Source of the DNA: Bacteroidales bacterium
GTDB taxonomy: Bacteria > Bacteroidota > Bacteroidia > Bacteroidales > JAFGHD01
Reading direction: 5' to 3'
Assembly (NCBI GenBank): GCA_016927695.1
Contig: JAFGME010000028.1
Span: 1-40,732, forward strand
Length of the DNA stretch: 40,732 nucleotides
In this document: piece after piece, positions 7,425 to 16,699 of the stretch
Position numbering within the stretch: the first letter of the stretch is position 1
Layout of the letters: each line of letters starts with the position of its first letter
Translations under genes and position numbers: made by a program
The notes under the pieces: model-generated
What the model saw: only the letters and a program-made list of their open reading frames with translations
The model's database searches: none
Told to the model about the DNA's origin: nothing

Positions 7425-9959
7425 ATGTACCTGAAGAAATATCAGATAAAAGTTGTAAACGCGCTCAAGCAGTTTTTGCAAACTGCCCGTGATACCAAAA
7501 CATCGTTTGACATTGCGAAACAGGCATTGCCTGAAAATATGCGTCATACATTGAATTGGGTGCAAACAACTTTTCAAACAAGCAGTCTGGAATATAAGGA
7601 CCGTTGTACAACCGGACTGAGAAACAGTTATCCGCGAATGATTATTAAAGTGCCGACAGGTGGCGGAAAAACCTTGCTAGCCGTTGAGTCAATCCGTGAA
7701 TATCAAAACCTGTTTGCTCAAAAACGAACAGGGCTTGTAGTTTGGATAGTTCCGAGTGAAACAATATATAGCCAAACTGTTCAAAAAATTAGGGATAAAG
7801 GAAATTCGTTACGCCAGTTATTAGACCAATGTAGTGGCAACCGAACATTAATATTGGAAAAAGGGCAACGATTAACAATCAATGATATTGAAGAAAATTT
7901 GGTGGTTCTATTCGTTATGATTCAGTCAATAAGCCGCACCAATGGAAAAGAAGCGTTAAAGGTTTTTCAGGACAGTGGCGGCTATGACAGTTTTTTCCCT
8001 GCCGACAATCGCTATGATCTACACGAACAACTTTTAAAACAAGTCCCAAATCTTGATTTTATTTCACCGCTTGGCACAGAACAACCTTTAATAATGACAA
8101 GTCTTGGAAACGCAATCCGCATTTCAAAACCATTCATAATCATTGATGAAATTCACAAAGTATTTTCAGAAAATGCACGAAAAACCATTGACAGTCTGAA
8201 TCCTGAATTTGTTCTTGGCTTAACAGCCACTCCAAAAGCAGAAATGAATGTTTTAGTTACAATTACCGGACTTGAACTAAAAGAGGAAGAAATGGTAAAA
8301 CTCGATATGCACATTCTCCCACCCATCAGCAAACAGGAAAATGACTGGAAAGCGATGGTAAAGGAAATAAAAGAGCATCGCTCAACATTAGAAGATACGG
8401 CAAAGCAATATCAAACAGATACCGGAGTTTATATTCGTCCAACTGCTTTGTTGCAAGTAGAAGCAACAGGAAAAGATCAAAGGGGAAAAGGAAGAGTTCA
8501 CAGTCTTGACCTTAAAGAATATTTGGTAAGTCTTGAAGTAAACCCTGATGAAATTGCAATTAAAACAAGTTCGCAAAATGACATTGAAGATGTAAACCTG
8601 TTTTCGCAAGATTGTCCTGTTCGCTTTATCATTACAAAAGAAGCATTGCGGGAAGGTTGGGATTTTTCTTTTGCCTACATTTTGGGAATTATTCCAAATG
8701 TTAATTCAAACACAGGCGTAACTCAACTTGTCGGTAGAATTTTGCGACAACCATTTGCAAGAAAATCAGGTGTTAAAGAACTTGATGAGAGTTATGTTTA
8801 TTACACAAAAGGCGATACAAGAGAAATTTTAGACAGGGTTTCAACCGGATTTAAAAATGAAGGTCTTGAAGACTTGGTTACAAAATTGAAATTCCGGGAT
8901 AATGAAGCAATCAACGCTACCAAAACAGTAAAGATAAAAAAAGAGTTCAGCAACAAATTTCAGAATTCATTTTATTTGCCGGTGTGGGTAATGGTTGATA
9001 AAGATGTGTCAAAACGCAGGTTTAGCTATGAACTGGATATTAAACCCAAAATTGATTTCTCAAAAGTTGAGTTAAATGAAACGTTTTTATCAAAATTGGA
9101 AAGTTCATTAAGCAACGAAACAAAAGAAAGGAAAGCATTTGCAATTACCCTTGATGATTTGAGTAAAGCATTATTTGTTGAAGAACAAAGCCAAACAAAC
9201 GGAAAAGCAGAAATAAATATTGATTACTTGACACGCAGACTGAATGAATTAATAGAAAATCCATTTTTGGCAAGAATAATCGGAACGAAATACTTATCAC
9301 AAATTGAAGAAAAGATTGGAAAGGATAAACTGAAAGAACATTACAGTTTCATTGTTTCTCAGCTTTGTAAAAAGTTTCAGGAAGAAAAGACAAAACAGGA
9401 AGAAGAAATATTTTTGGAAGAATTAAAAGCCCAAAATCTTGTTCTTGCAGTATCCGATGATGATACAGTCGGTTTCAAAGTCCCAAAAGAGGATGTAATT
9501 ACAGTGAGTCCAATTCCAAGCACTTACAAATACTATCTTTTCGATGATGTTGAAGTAACAGCAATGAACACGCTTGAAAGGAAAGTTGGAGACTTACTTG
9601 ACAAACAGGAAAAGATTCTTTGGTGGTTCAGAAATAAAGTAAACCGAAAATGGTACTCAATACAAGGTTGGCAGCAGAATAAAATCAGACCTGACTTTGT
9701 TGCTGCAAAAAAGACAGCCGATAATCATTTGGAATTGGTTTACATCATTGAAAGTAAAGGAGAACATCTTCTTGGAAACATTGACACAACCTATAAAAAG
9801 AAAGTACTTGATGTAATGACCGAGCAGAAACAACTTAAAAACATTAAAGCATATCAAACACAAATTCCATTTGAAGAATATGTGATTAATGACAAAGTTG
9901 AATGCTATTTGATTGAGCAGGGTAAAGAGGACGAGAAAATAAAAGAGATTTTGAAATGA
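7425..9959 (+). CDS. res: Type III restriction endonuclease subunit (Res)
   Basis: The ATP-dependent translocase/nuclease partner of Mod. Superfamily 2 helicase motifs appear in order: Walker A VPTGGGKT (76-83), DEIH (241-244), GLTATPK (265-271) and QLVGRILRQP (434-443). A C-terminal PD-(D/E)xK nuclease is visible as RPDF (Asp757) and IESKG (Glu776, Lys778). At 844 residues it is a little shorter than many Res proteins (about 900-1000) but all key motifs are present, so it should be active. It is the last gene of the island; base composition is visibly more A/T-rich than the flanking thyA and folA genes. Confidence 0.94.
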   Translation: MYLKKYQIKVVNALKQFLQTARDTKTSFDIAKQALPENMRHTLNWVQTTFQTSSLEYKDRCTTGLRNSYPRMIIKVPTGGGKTLLAVESIREYQNLFAQKRTGLVVWIVPSETIYSQTVQKIRDKGNSLRQLLDQCSGNRTLILEKGQRLTINDIEENLVVLFVMIQSISRTNGKEALKVFQDSGGYDSFFPADNRYDLHEQLLKQVPNLDFISPLGTEQPLIMTSLGNAIRISKPFIIIDEIHKVFSENARKTIDSLNPEFVLGLTATPKAEMNVLVTITGLELKEEEMVKLDMHILPPISKQENDWKAMVKEIKEHRSTLEDTAKQYQTDTGVYIRPTALLQVEATGKDQRGKGRVHSLDLKEYLVSLEVNPDEIAIKTSSQNDIEDVNLFSQDCPVRFIITKEALREGWDFSFAYILGIIPNVNSNTGVTQLVGRILRQPFARKSGVKELDESYVYYTKGDTREILDRVSTGFKNEGLEDLVTKLKFRDNEAINATKTVKIKKEFSNKFQNSFYLPVWVMVDKDVSKRRFSYELDIKPKIDFSKVELNETFLSKLESSLSNETKERKAFAITLDDLSKALFVEEQSQTNGKAEINIDYLTRRLNELIENPFLARIIGTKYLSQIEEKIGKDKLKEHYSFIVSQLCKKFQEEKTKQEEEIFLEELKAQNLVLAVSDDDTVGFKVPKEDVITVSPIPSTYKYYLFDDVEVTAMNTLERKVGDLLDKQEKILWWFRNKVNRKWYSIQGWQQNKIRPDFVAAKKTADNHLELVYIIESKGEHLLGNIDTTYKKKVLDVMTEQKQLKNIKAYQTQIPFEEYVINDKVECYLIEQGKEDEKIKEILK

Positions 9960-9971
9960 AAAGCCAACACA

Positions 9972-9990
9972 CAACCTTCCCTTCGCTGTC
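9972..9990 (+). repeat. Right copy of imperfect direct repeat flanking the RM island
   Basis: CAACCTTCCCTTCGCTGTC, 16 of 19 bases identical to the copy at 3763. It begins 12 bases after the res stop codon. Confidence 0.4.
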
Positions 9991-9993
9991 AGG

Positions 9994-10015
9994 CATCCCG
10001 ATTTTTATCGGGAGC
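9994..10015. terminator. Hairpin after res, possible terminator
   Basis: Perfect inverted repeat TCCCGAT-TTTT-ATCGGGA, extended by GC pairs, located about 35 bases after res. It has no downstream T tract, so efficiency is uncertain. Confidence 0.4.
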
Positions 10016-10149
10016 AAAAGGCTCAAAGCCAACGCTACATCAAAATTTTGCCAAAGAGCCTTCCAGCCCGTCCCACTCCATCGCTCGACCAGTAAAACAT
10101 TGCAGCAAAATGAATGAATATAATATGACGGACAAGAACGGCCAGTTGG

Positions 10150-10277
10150 TAACAAAGTGTATATGCCATAAGGGTTTTAGTGGTTATTCAAGCAATGTAG
10201 CCCGCTCAATCCGCCATCTGGCGGAGCTGGTGGCCAGGATAACTCCACATCCCTTACGGCACATACACTCGACCGTT
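10150..10277. repeat. Long imperfect inverted repeat between res and folA, attC-like
   Basis: The left arm (AGTGTATATGCCATAAGGG) and the complement of the right arm (AGTGTATGTGCCGTAAGGG) differ at two positions over 19 bases. AAC lies just outside the left arm and GTT outside the right arm, as in integron attC recombination sites. The GTT-side core (GTTCAAT) is not canonical, so this may be a decayed or different element. An open frame across it (10110-10301) has no recognisable protein features. No gene is seen between res and folA. Confidence 0.45.
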
Positions 10278-10427
10278 CAATACGATAAATCACTTGTTTA
10301 ACCCGAATACGTATACAGATGCCATTCCCGATAATATTTCCCTGATTTTGTGGCAGTGCAGGCAGCCGGATAGCCATTGGCAGATAAGATGAACAGTCAG
10401 ATAATAAATAATAAACCAACTCACTAA

Positions 10428-10931
10428 ATGAACATTTCCATCATCGTTGCAATAGCCCGAAATAACGCCATCGGGAAGGACAACAGGCTCCTGTGGCATT
10501 TGCGGGAGGACCTGAAGAGGTTTAAAAAACTCACCACCGGCCATACCGTTGTTATGGGAAAAAGAACCTATTTCTCTCTTCCTGTCAGGCCTTTGCCCAA
10601 CAGGAGGCACATCGTGATCACAGACATTCCGGGGGAACAGATCGATGATTGTGTAATGGCCTGGTCAATTGAGGATGCCATCCTGAAAATGGATCCGGAG
10701 GGCGAGAACTTTATCATTGGCGGCGCCTCCGTTTACAGGCAGTTTTTGCCTTATGCCGGCAAATTGTACATCACCTGGGTACATGAATTCTTTGAAGCAG
10801 ATACGTTCTTTCCTGAACTGGACCTGGCGGATTGGGAGGTGGTTTCAGAGGAGGATTTCCCGGAGCCGGATGATAAAAATCCATACCCGTATACCTACGC
10901 AATATACAGACGGAAATACTCTGATGCCTGA
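10428..10931 (+). CDS. folA: Dihydrofolate reductase
   Basis: Reduces dihydrofolate made by thymidylate synthase back to tetrahydrofolate with NADPH. The 167-residue protein has the expected ISIIVAIARNNAIGKDNRLLWHLREDLKRFKKLT start with the active-site acidic residue, the NADPH-binding TVVMGKRTYFSLP and FIIGGASVYRQFLPYA segments, and normal length. It would normally be expected next to thyA in related genomes; here the RM island separates them. It converges with the downstream propeller gene. Confidence 0.96.
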   Translation: MNISIIVAIARNNAIGKDNRLLWHLREDLKRFKKLTTGHTVVMGKRTYFSLPVRPLPNRRHIVITDIPGEQIDDCVMAWSIEDAILKMDPEGENFIIGGASVYRQFLPYAGKLYITWVHEFFEADTFFPELDLADWEVVSEEDFPEPDDKNPYPYTYAIYRRKYSDA

Positions 10932-10945
10932 ACCGGAACTTCAGG
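10926..10945. terminator. Hairpin between convergent folA and propeller gene
   Basis: CCTGAA and TTCAGG form a 6-base stem with a 7-base loop overlapping the end of folA, followed on the plus strand by a T-rich stretch. Its place between convergent genes fits a terminator. Confidence 0.45.
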
Positions 10946-10987
10946 TTTATCCGTTTTATTATTATTCAGTTGAATTCCGGATGGCAA

Positions 10988-12232
10988 TCACCGGGTGATG
11001 ATTAATTTAGCCGCCAGGGTCATGTTGCCGCAATCAACCATAACAAAATACAAGCCAACGGGAAAGGGAGTTTTTAGTATTTGTTTTGATCCGTGAATTT
11101 CCATATTCCATTCCATCTGTTTTACGTTATTTCCCTGGTGATTAAATACTGTAATTATTGCATTTTTTACTTCCGGGAGGTCTGTCAGTTCCAGGGTTGT
11201 TTCATTGCGGGCCGGCATTGGGTAAAGGCGCATTTTTTGGAAGATTACCGCTTCCTGAATACCAAATGAGATTTGGCTTTCATTGAATACGGCAAGCCCG
11301 TTGCCGGTCGCTATCCATTTATTGTTATTCAACCCGATTACAATATCATTTACATGGCTGGAAGGAATAGGGCTGTTTTCAGGATGAAAGTATTCCATCT
11401 CACCTGAAAAATACTTAACCAGTCCTCCACCAAGTGTGCATATCCAGGCATTGTAGCCTGCATCAAAAGCAATGGAGGAGATTCTGTTCGAAGGAAGACC
11501 GGAATTGTACATGCTGATTGTATCCCAGTTTTCATTGTACAGGATTCCTATTCCGACATCATCAGTTCCCACCCAGTAAGCATTGCCGTATGCGTTTTCA
11601 ATCGTAAGAATTTTATTGGATGGTATCCCTGAACCGGATGTGTTGTAAACGTACCAGTAACTTTCGTCGAACCTGGCCATCCCGTATCCATCTGTGCCTA
11701 TGAGCTTATGATTTCCTTCGGTCACTGCAATACATGTCAAAATATAATATGGTAAGCCGGAATTCGAAGGGGTAAATGCTTCCCAGTTTTCACCGTCAAA
11801 GGAGGCAAGGCCTGAAGTTGTGGCAAACCAGACTTTTCCGGAAATATCTGTAGCGATATCCGTGACATGGCCATCCGGCAGCCCTGTCATTGTGTTGTCA
11901 TAATTCGTCCATTCCTGATTTGAATAGAGAAAAAGACCGCCATAAGCGCCAACCCAGATATCGTTGGCATTCCCTTGGCTGATGGTTGTGATCCAGTCCC
12001 CTCCGGGAGAAGAAATGTCGTCAAATGTTTCCCAGTTTTCTCCTGTTATCCTGACAAGACCAATTAACGTGCCTGCCCATATACTATTCTGGTTATCTTT
12101 CATAATACATGTAACCTCGTTATCCGGCAGGGAGGAGTTATCCTCATTAAAAATAACCCATTCCTGAGCAATTGAGAATAAAGGTATAAGAAACAGGAAT
12201 ATGCAAATGAGGGGAAAGTTATTCCTAATCAT
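10988..12232 (-). CDS. Secreted beta-propeller (Reg_prop type) protein with T9SS sorting domain
   Basis: I chose the start at 12232, since MIRNNFPLICIFLFLIPLFSIAQ is a good signal peptide; the longer upstream frame adds 42 residues with no support. The mature part is built from repeats of about 40 residues with the pattern WxxFxxxNSxLPxNxVxxIxxDxxxNxWxGTxxGL, as in two-component-regulator propellers. The C-terminal 80 residues (LYPMPARNETTLEL to VGLYFVMVDCG and a final KLIITR) are a type A T9SS sorting domain, so the protein is exported across the outer membrane. It has no kinase part. It follows the radical SAM gene by 37 bases on the same strand. The ligand is unknown. Confidence 0.85.
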   Translation of the reverse strand: MIRNNFPLICIFLFLIPLFSIAQEWVIFNEDNSSLPDNEVTCIMKDNQNSIWAGTLIGLVRITGENWETFDDISSPGGDWITTISQGNANDIWVGAYGGLFLYSNQEWTNYDNTMTGLPDGHVTDIATDISGKVWFATTSGLASFDGENWEAFTPSNSGLPYYILTCIAVTEGNHKLIGTDGYGMARFDESYWYVYNTSGSGIPSNKILTIENAYGNAYWVGTDDVGIGILYNENWDTISMYNSGLPSNRISSIAFDAGYNAWICTLGGGLVKYFSGEMEYFHPENSPIPSSHVNDIVIGLNNNKWIATGNGLAVFNESQISFGIQEAVIFQKMRLYPMPARNETTLELTDLPEVKNAIITVFNHQGNNVKQMEWNMEIHGSKQILKTPFPVGLYFVMVDCGNMTLAAKLIITR

Positions 12233-12269
12233 AGCTTTTTTTTGGGATAAAGATAAGGAATTATTTTTA

Positions 12270-14492
12270 CTATCGAACTTCCAGGTTTGTGTATGAGGGG
12301 GTAAGGTCAAAATCATAACCCGGATAGTTATACACGGGAAAAACCGGCTCTGTTTCACCCATGGAATAACCCCAGATGCTGTGGTAATCCCGGTTATTTT
12401 CCCCCATTTCTTCCATTTTCCTGAGATAGCTTGAAACCGACCGGGATTCGATGATGACTACCCTGCCCATTTTTTCAATAATGGGGCTGTGGTTCCGTGT
12501 ATGGTCATGGTCAAATTCAAGTATTCGCCTTCCGTCACGGGTGATGCCGATGGTTCTGAAGGTCATACTTTTCCCTACGCCCGGCAGGTTCAGTACATTT
12601 CTGTCGGTGGCAAGGAAGGGGATGTCACATTCATCCATAATCCTGCGAATATTCCTTTTGATCGCTTCGGGTTCAGCCGGCAGCATTTCAATTTTCTTTT
12701 TAAACCGACCCGGTATCCGCCCAACATATTTTTCTTCCTTTTGCTCCTGCATGGCCCTGGCATTATTGGCGAAAGTGCCGGCGTTTTCAGCATACCCTTT
12801 CACTGTGAAGGTGTAATAGGACAATACCCCGATCTGATTAAGCGTTTTTCTTAACCTTGCAGTATGGCCTCTTTTGGAGGCGGCGGCGGTGAAAACAAGC
12901 TGGTTTGTGACGGTCCATCCTGCAGAAATAAGCTTCCTGATGCCCCGGGCAGCTTCCGGCGTCACCTCCATTGCCGATTCAAAGTGCGTTTGTATGAAGA
13001 ATTGTTTTATTCCCGCTTTCAGGGCATTTGCTTTGAAGTCTTTGAGCAGGGTCACCAATTCAGGGGTGATCCGTTGAGGCAGATAAACGGGTAACCTGGT
13101 ACCCAGCCGCACCCTCAGGATTTCGGCATATTTTTCGCCCCCGGGCCTTTGTCGGTTGGCTTCTTTTTTTCTTATCGCCATGTTGAGCACTGATTTCAGG
13201 ATCCTTTCGAGGGATTTGTCGGAACTCATCAGTGCATCGCCACCGGTGATCAGGATATCCCTGAGTTGGGAGTCGTTTTCAAAATAATTCAGGAGTTTTG
13301 GCAGCCTGTTCCACCAGGTGTCATCGGGCAATAATTTCTGAAGGTTGAAATTCAGGCGTCCGTTCTGGAAATCATACATCCTCTGGCATGAAACGCATAA
13401 TCCGCCACAGGAGCGTCCTATGGTGTCGGGAATAAGAATGGCCACCTCGGGATATCTGCGGTGTATATTGTATTTATTCGGCAGCAACCAGCCCGCGGCA
13501 TTGGGTTTCCCGGGTTCCACCACATCTTCTTTCTCCCAGGCAATAATGTGCCCGAATTCATTTACAAGCTGACCCGAAACAAAAATGTAATCCCTGATGG
13601 CTGCATCCGCCCCTTTGGCATATTCAGGCGCATCCACATTCAGCAACGATAAATAATAAGGGTTGACAAATATGGGTATTCCTGCTTCCCCGGCTTTGTT
13701 CAGCAGGTTCATGGTACTCTCCGGAAGGGTGTGCCCGAGCAGTTCGTTCAGCATTCCGGGTGTCCTGACGGCAAAATGAAGATGAAAGGTCTTTGTGTTC
13801 CACCATTCAAGCATGGTTTGATACTTTTGAGCAAAACTCATGCAGGGTTCAAAGGAATATCTGGTTTTTACGATACGGCCTTCCTCCATCAGCCTGATGA
13901 ATGTCCTGATGATCCTGTCTTTGTTTTTATTCCTGACTTCGATGATCTTTTGATTCAATCCCGTGGGATGTCTTTTCATCCAGCTTTTTATCAGGGCCGG
14001 GCCGGGCACATTTTGCCTGAGGATGCCATTATACTGCCTCATCAGCATGAGAAAATCTTCGAAAAAGTCAGGGTTGGCTGAAATATGTCCATCCCTTATC
14101 GCTTTCCAGACTATCATTAAGGGAGAAGAGGTAACCTTCCGGCCTCGCAGATTCATGTCGCTGTAGCTTTTCCCTTCATGGTCGATGTAATCGAGAACCC
14201 TGATGGCTGCTACGGCCTGCCATCCCAAACGGTTGTATATGTCGCGGCCGCTCTGTTCATTTTCGTAATACTGAAAAGCCAGGGGTCTGGTCTTAAGAAA
14301 AGCCATGACTTCTGACCTGAAAACATAGATGAAACTGTCGAAATTTCCGGAACTCTTTATGTACTGACTAAGTTTAGGGTTTTCTGAAATGATTTCTCTT
14401 ACGATCTCCCTGCAGTGGAAAATTTCTTCGGAATCATGAAAACTATCCTTATCGGGTTTAATTTCCTTTTTTATGTTTTCTTCCCTAAACAT
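12270..14492 (-). CDS. KamA-family radical SAM protein (lysine 2,3-aminomutase-like), long form
   Basis: The radical SAM cluster motif CxxxCxxC is visible as Cys362, Cys366, Cys369 (SCGGLCVSCQRMYDF), followed by TGGDAL at 416-421. LPGVGK with Lys641 corresponds to the PGGGGK segment that carries the PLP-binding lysine of lysine 2,3-aminomutases. The protein is 740 residues against about 415 for classical KamA, with a 330-residue N-terminal extension of unknown role. PLP-dependent amino-group migration on an amino acid is a reasonable expectation, but the substrate-binding residues are too divergent for me to assign lysine or glutamate. The gene is divergent from 1-pyrroline-5-carboxylate dehydrogenase, hinting at glutamate/proline metabolism. 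A good promoter lies upstream. Confidence 0.85.
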   Translation of the reverse strand: MFREENIKKEIKPDKDSFHDSEEIFHCREIVREIISENPKLSQYIKSSGNFDSFIYVFRSEVMAFLKTRPLAFQYYENEQSGRDIYNRLGWQAVAAIRVLDYIDHEGKSYSDMNLRGRKVTSSPLMIVWKAIRDGHISANPDFFEDFLMLMRQYNGILRQNVPGPALIKSWMKRHPTGLNQKIIEVRNKNKDRIIRTFIRLMEEGRIVKTRYSFEPCMSFAQKYQTMLEWWNTKTFHLHFAVRTPGMLNELLGHTLPESTMNLLNKAGEAGIPIFVNPYYLSLLNVDAPEYAKGADAAIRDYIFVSGQLVNEFGHIIAWEKEDVVEPGKPNAAGWLLPNKYNIHRRYPEVAILIPDTIGRSCGGLCVSCQRMYDFQNGRLNFNLQKLLPDDTWWNRLPKLLNYFENDSQLRDILITGGDALMSSDKSLERILKSVLNMAIRKKEANRQRPGGEKYAEILRVRLGTRLPVYLPQRITPELVTLLKDFKANALKAGIKQFFIQTHFESAMEVTPEAARGIRKLISAGWTVTNQLVFTAAASKRGHTARLRKTLNQIGVLSYYTFTVKGYAENAGTFANNARAMQEQKEEKYVGRIPGRFKKKIEMLPAEPEAIKRNIRRIMDECDIPFLATDRNVLNLPGVGKSMTFRTIGITRDGRRILEFDHDHTRNHSPIIEKMGRVVIIESRSVSSYLRKMEEMGENNRDYHSIWGYSMGETEPVFPVYNYPGYDFDLTPSYTNLEVR

Positions 14493-14541
14493 ATTTAAAA
14501 ATATCTATATTATTATAAATGAACTAATTATGTATTTAATG

Positions 14542-14573
14542 CAAAGATACGAATTTTCTCAGTGGATTACAAG
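14542..14573 (-). promoter_or_regulatory. Promoter for the KamA-like gene
   Basis: On the minus strand, CTTG and TATCTTTG are separated by 20 bases, matching the Bacteroidota TTTG-N19-21-TAnnTTTG pattern with one mismatch. The -7 box lies about 50 bases before the start codon. Confidence 0.65.
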
Positions 14574-14671
14574 ACCTGAGCGAATAAACTTTTATGGTTT
14601 TAAATTGTTTGATGATTGTTGAACAAGATCAGACGGAATGTCAATCCGGTACGATCAAAAAGGAAAATATT

Positions 14672-16303
14672 ATGTCAAGAGGAATGTACACTGTGCCAAA
14701 GGCATATAACGAGCCCGTGAAGGAATACCGGCCGGGCTCGCCCGAAAGAAGGGAACTGAAGATAACCCTTGAGAAGATGAGGTCAACGCTCACCGATGTG
14801 CCGATGCGGATTGGAGGGGATGAAGTGAGAACAGACGATAAGCGGGAGATCAGGCCTCCCCACGACCTGAAACACCTTTTAGGGCATTACTATATGGGCG
14901 ATGGCGCTCATGTGCATCAGGCCATCAATGCAGCCCTGGCAGCCAGGGCGGGATGGCAGGCCCTGGAATGGGACCACCGCGCTTCTGTTTTTCTTAAAGC
15001 GGCCGATCTTATTTCCGGCCCTTACCGGGCTAAAATCAATGCTGCAACCATGCTGTGCCAGTCGAAAAACTTGTATCAGGCCGAGATTGATGCAGCCTGT
15101 GAAATGGCCGACTTTTTCAGGTTTAACGTACAGTTTATGGAGGAGATTTACAGGCAGCAACCCGTTTCTGCGCCCGGCGTATGGAACAGGGTGGAATACA
15201 GGCCCCTCGAAGGCTTTGTTTATGCCATCACTCCGTTCAACTTCACATCCATTGCCGCCAATCTGCCGGCAGCGCCTGCCCTCATGGGCAATGTGGTGGT
15301 GTGGAAACCCGCTGAAACTCAAATCTATTCTGCCGGTGTTATTATGGAGATATTCAGGGAAGCAGGACTTCCCGAAGGTGTCATCAATATGATCATGGTA
15401 CCCGGCCCTGTGGGAGGGAAGATCATGTCCACCCATCCCGACTTCGTCGGGGTGCATTTCACCGGATCTACCGAGGTGTTCCGGAAAATATGGAAAGCCA
15501 TTGGCGAGAATGTGATGCTGCACAACACCTACCCCAAGATCGTGGGCGAAACCGGAGGCAAGGATTTCGTGATGGTTCATCCTTCGGCAAGGGCAAAGCA
15601 GGTTTCGACCGCCCTCAGCAGGGGAGCATTCGAGTACCAGGGACAGAAGTGCAGTGCGGCATCCAGAGCCTACATACCCGAAAGCATGTGGCCTGAGATC
15701 AGATCACTTGTGGTGAATGACCTTAAAACCTTTAAGATCGGCGGCCCGGAAGACTTCTCCAATTTCTTCAACGCCGTGATTGACGAGGCGGCCTTTGACA
15801 AGATCGCCTCATATATCGGACATGCGAAAAACGACCCATCCTGTGAGATCGTGTACGGCGGCAGTTACGATAAAAGTAAGGGATATTTTATCGACCCGAC
15901 GGTCATCCTTACGACCGACCCCATGTACAAATCGATGCAGGAAGAGATTTTCGGGCCTGTGTTGACAGTGTACCTTTACCCGGACGACAAATATGAAGAA
16001 ACCCTTGAGCTTGTGGATAAAACCTCCCCTTATGCGCTGACCGGGGCTGTTTTCGCGCAAGACAGGAAGGCTGTTGACCTGGCGCTTAAAAAACTGATAA
16101 ATTCAGCCGGCAATTTTTACATCAACGACAAGCCCACCGGCGCAGTGGTCGGCCAGCAGCCTTTCGGCGGCGCCAGGGCCTCAGGCACCAACGACAAGTC
16201 AGGCTCCCATTTGAACCTCCTGCGTTGGATTTCACCCCGCACCATCAAGGAGAATTTCAACCCCCCGACGGATTACAGGTACCCGTTTCTGGAAGAGGAG
16301 TGA
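14672..16303 (+). CDS. pruA: 1-pyrroline-5-carboxylate dehydrogenase (L-glutamate gamma-semialdehyde dehydrogenase)
   Basis: Oxidises glutamate-5-semialdehyde to glutamate with NAD+ in proline and arginine breakdown. The start at 14672 is preferred: it follows AAGGAAAATATT, and MSRGMYTVPKAYNEPVKEY is the usual N-terminus, giving 543 residues, the normal size for this single-domain form. Visible ALDH motifs are FNFTSIAANLPAAPALMGNVV, the Rossmann-type FTGSTEV, catalytic Glu293 (VGETGGK), catalytic Cys327 (GQKCSAASRAY), EEIFGPVL and QPFGGARASGTNDK. No proline dehydrogenase gene is in the window. Confidence 0.95.
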   Translation: MSRGMYTVPKAYNEPVKEYRPGSPERRELKITLEKMRSTLTDVPMRIGGDEVRTDDKREIRPPHDLKHLLGHYYMGDGAHVHQAINAALAARAGWQALEWDHRASVFLKAADLISGPYRAKINAATMLCQSKNLYQAEIDAACEMADFFRFNVQFMEEIYRQQPVSAPGVWNRVEYRPLEGFVYAITPFNFTSIAANLPAAPALMGNVVVWKPAETQIYSAGVIMEIFREAGLPEGVINMIMVPGPVGGKIMSTHPDFVGVHFTGSTEVFRKIWKAIGENVMLHNTYPKIVGETGGKDFVMVHPSARAKQVSTALSRGAFEYQGQKCSAASRAYIPESMWPEIRSLVVNDLKTFKIGGPEDFSNFFNAVIDEAAFDKIASYIGHAKNDPSCEIVYGGSYDKSKGYFIDPTVILTTDPMYKSMQEEIFGPVLTVYLYPDDKYEETLELVDKTSPYALTGAVFAQDRKAVDLALKKLINSAGNFYINDKPTGAVVGQQPFGGARASGTNDKSGSHLNLLRWISPRTIKENFNPPTDYRYPFLEEE

Positions 16304-16352
16304 GGTCAGGTAATATTCTCTAAAAAAACTTTAGTTTCATTACCATAAACTT

Positions 16353-16360
16353 TAATTTTG
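16353..16360 (+). promoter_or_regulatory. Possible -7 box upstream of the VCBS gene
   Basis: TAATTTTG fits TAnnTTTG, with TTTA 19 bases upstream as a weak -33 element. The leader to the next gene would be about 335 bases, so the assignment is weak. Confidence 0.3.
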
Positions 16361-16484
16361 GTTATATTACATATTCCACAATCAGAGTTTAGTGGTCTAA
16401 TCTCTCCGGATAGTGTTTTATTCAAAAAAATTTATTTACATGATCATGAGCGGGCTCCGGGGAAATACTCACAACCCTGGCATT

Positions 16485-16518
16485 TTGTTTACAACTCATG
16501 CTGCCATTCTGTAAACAA
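16485..16518. promoter_or_regulatory. Perfect 9-base inverted repeat in the gap before the VCBS gene
   Basis: TTGTTTACA and TGTAAACAA are exact reverse complements separated by 16 bases. The arrangement suits a dimeric regulator site or an RNA hairpin. The rest of this roughly 400-base gap shows no gene. Confidence 0.4.
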
Positions 16519-16630
16519 TGATTAACGGGACATCCCCAACGAAGGAGCGGTCACGTTTTTCATTGTCCTCATGAAAGGGAAGTGTTTCTTTTATCACTGA
16601 AGAAGCAGTGTATCTTACCCTGGCGGATCG

Positions 16631-16656
16631 GGATACGGTGGCAGTATCCGTTTTTT
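16631..16656 (+). terminator. Hairpin with T6 tract before the VCBS gene
   Basis: GGATAC, a 7-base loop and GTATCC are followed closely by six T. It could end transcripts from the upstream region or act as an attenuator, since it is about 45 bases before the next start codon. Confidence 0.45.
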
Positions 16657-16699
16657 ACTACATTTACGTCAAAATAATAATTACTATCCGGGAATAGAA

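Noticed and set aside
10110..10301. 63-codon open frame between res and folA
   Set aside because: It runs through the attC-like inverted repeat, has no family features and no convincing start region; the repeat explains the sequence better.
12864..14166. Plus-strand open frames opposite the radical SAM gene
   Set aside because: They are antisense shadows of a well-supported protein with clear motifs.
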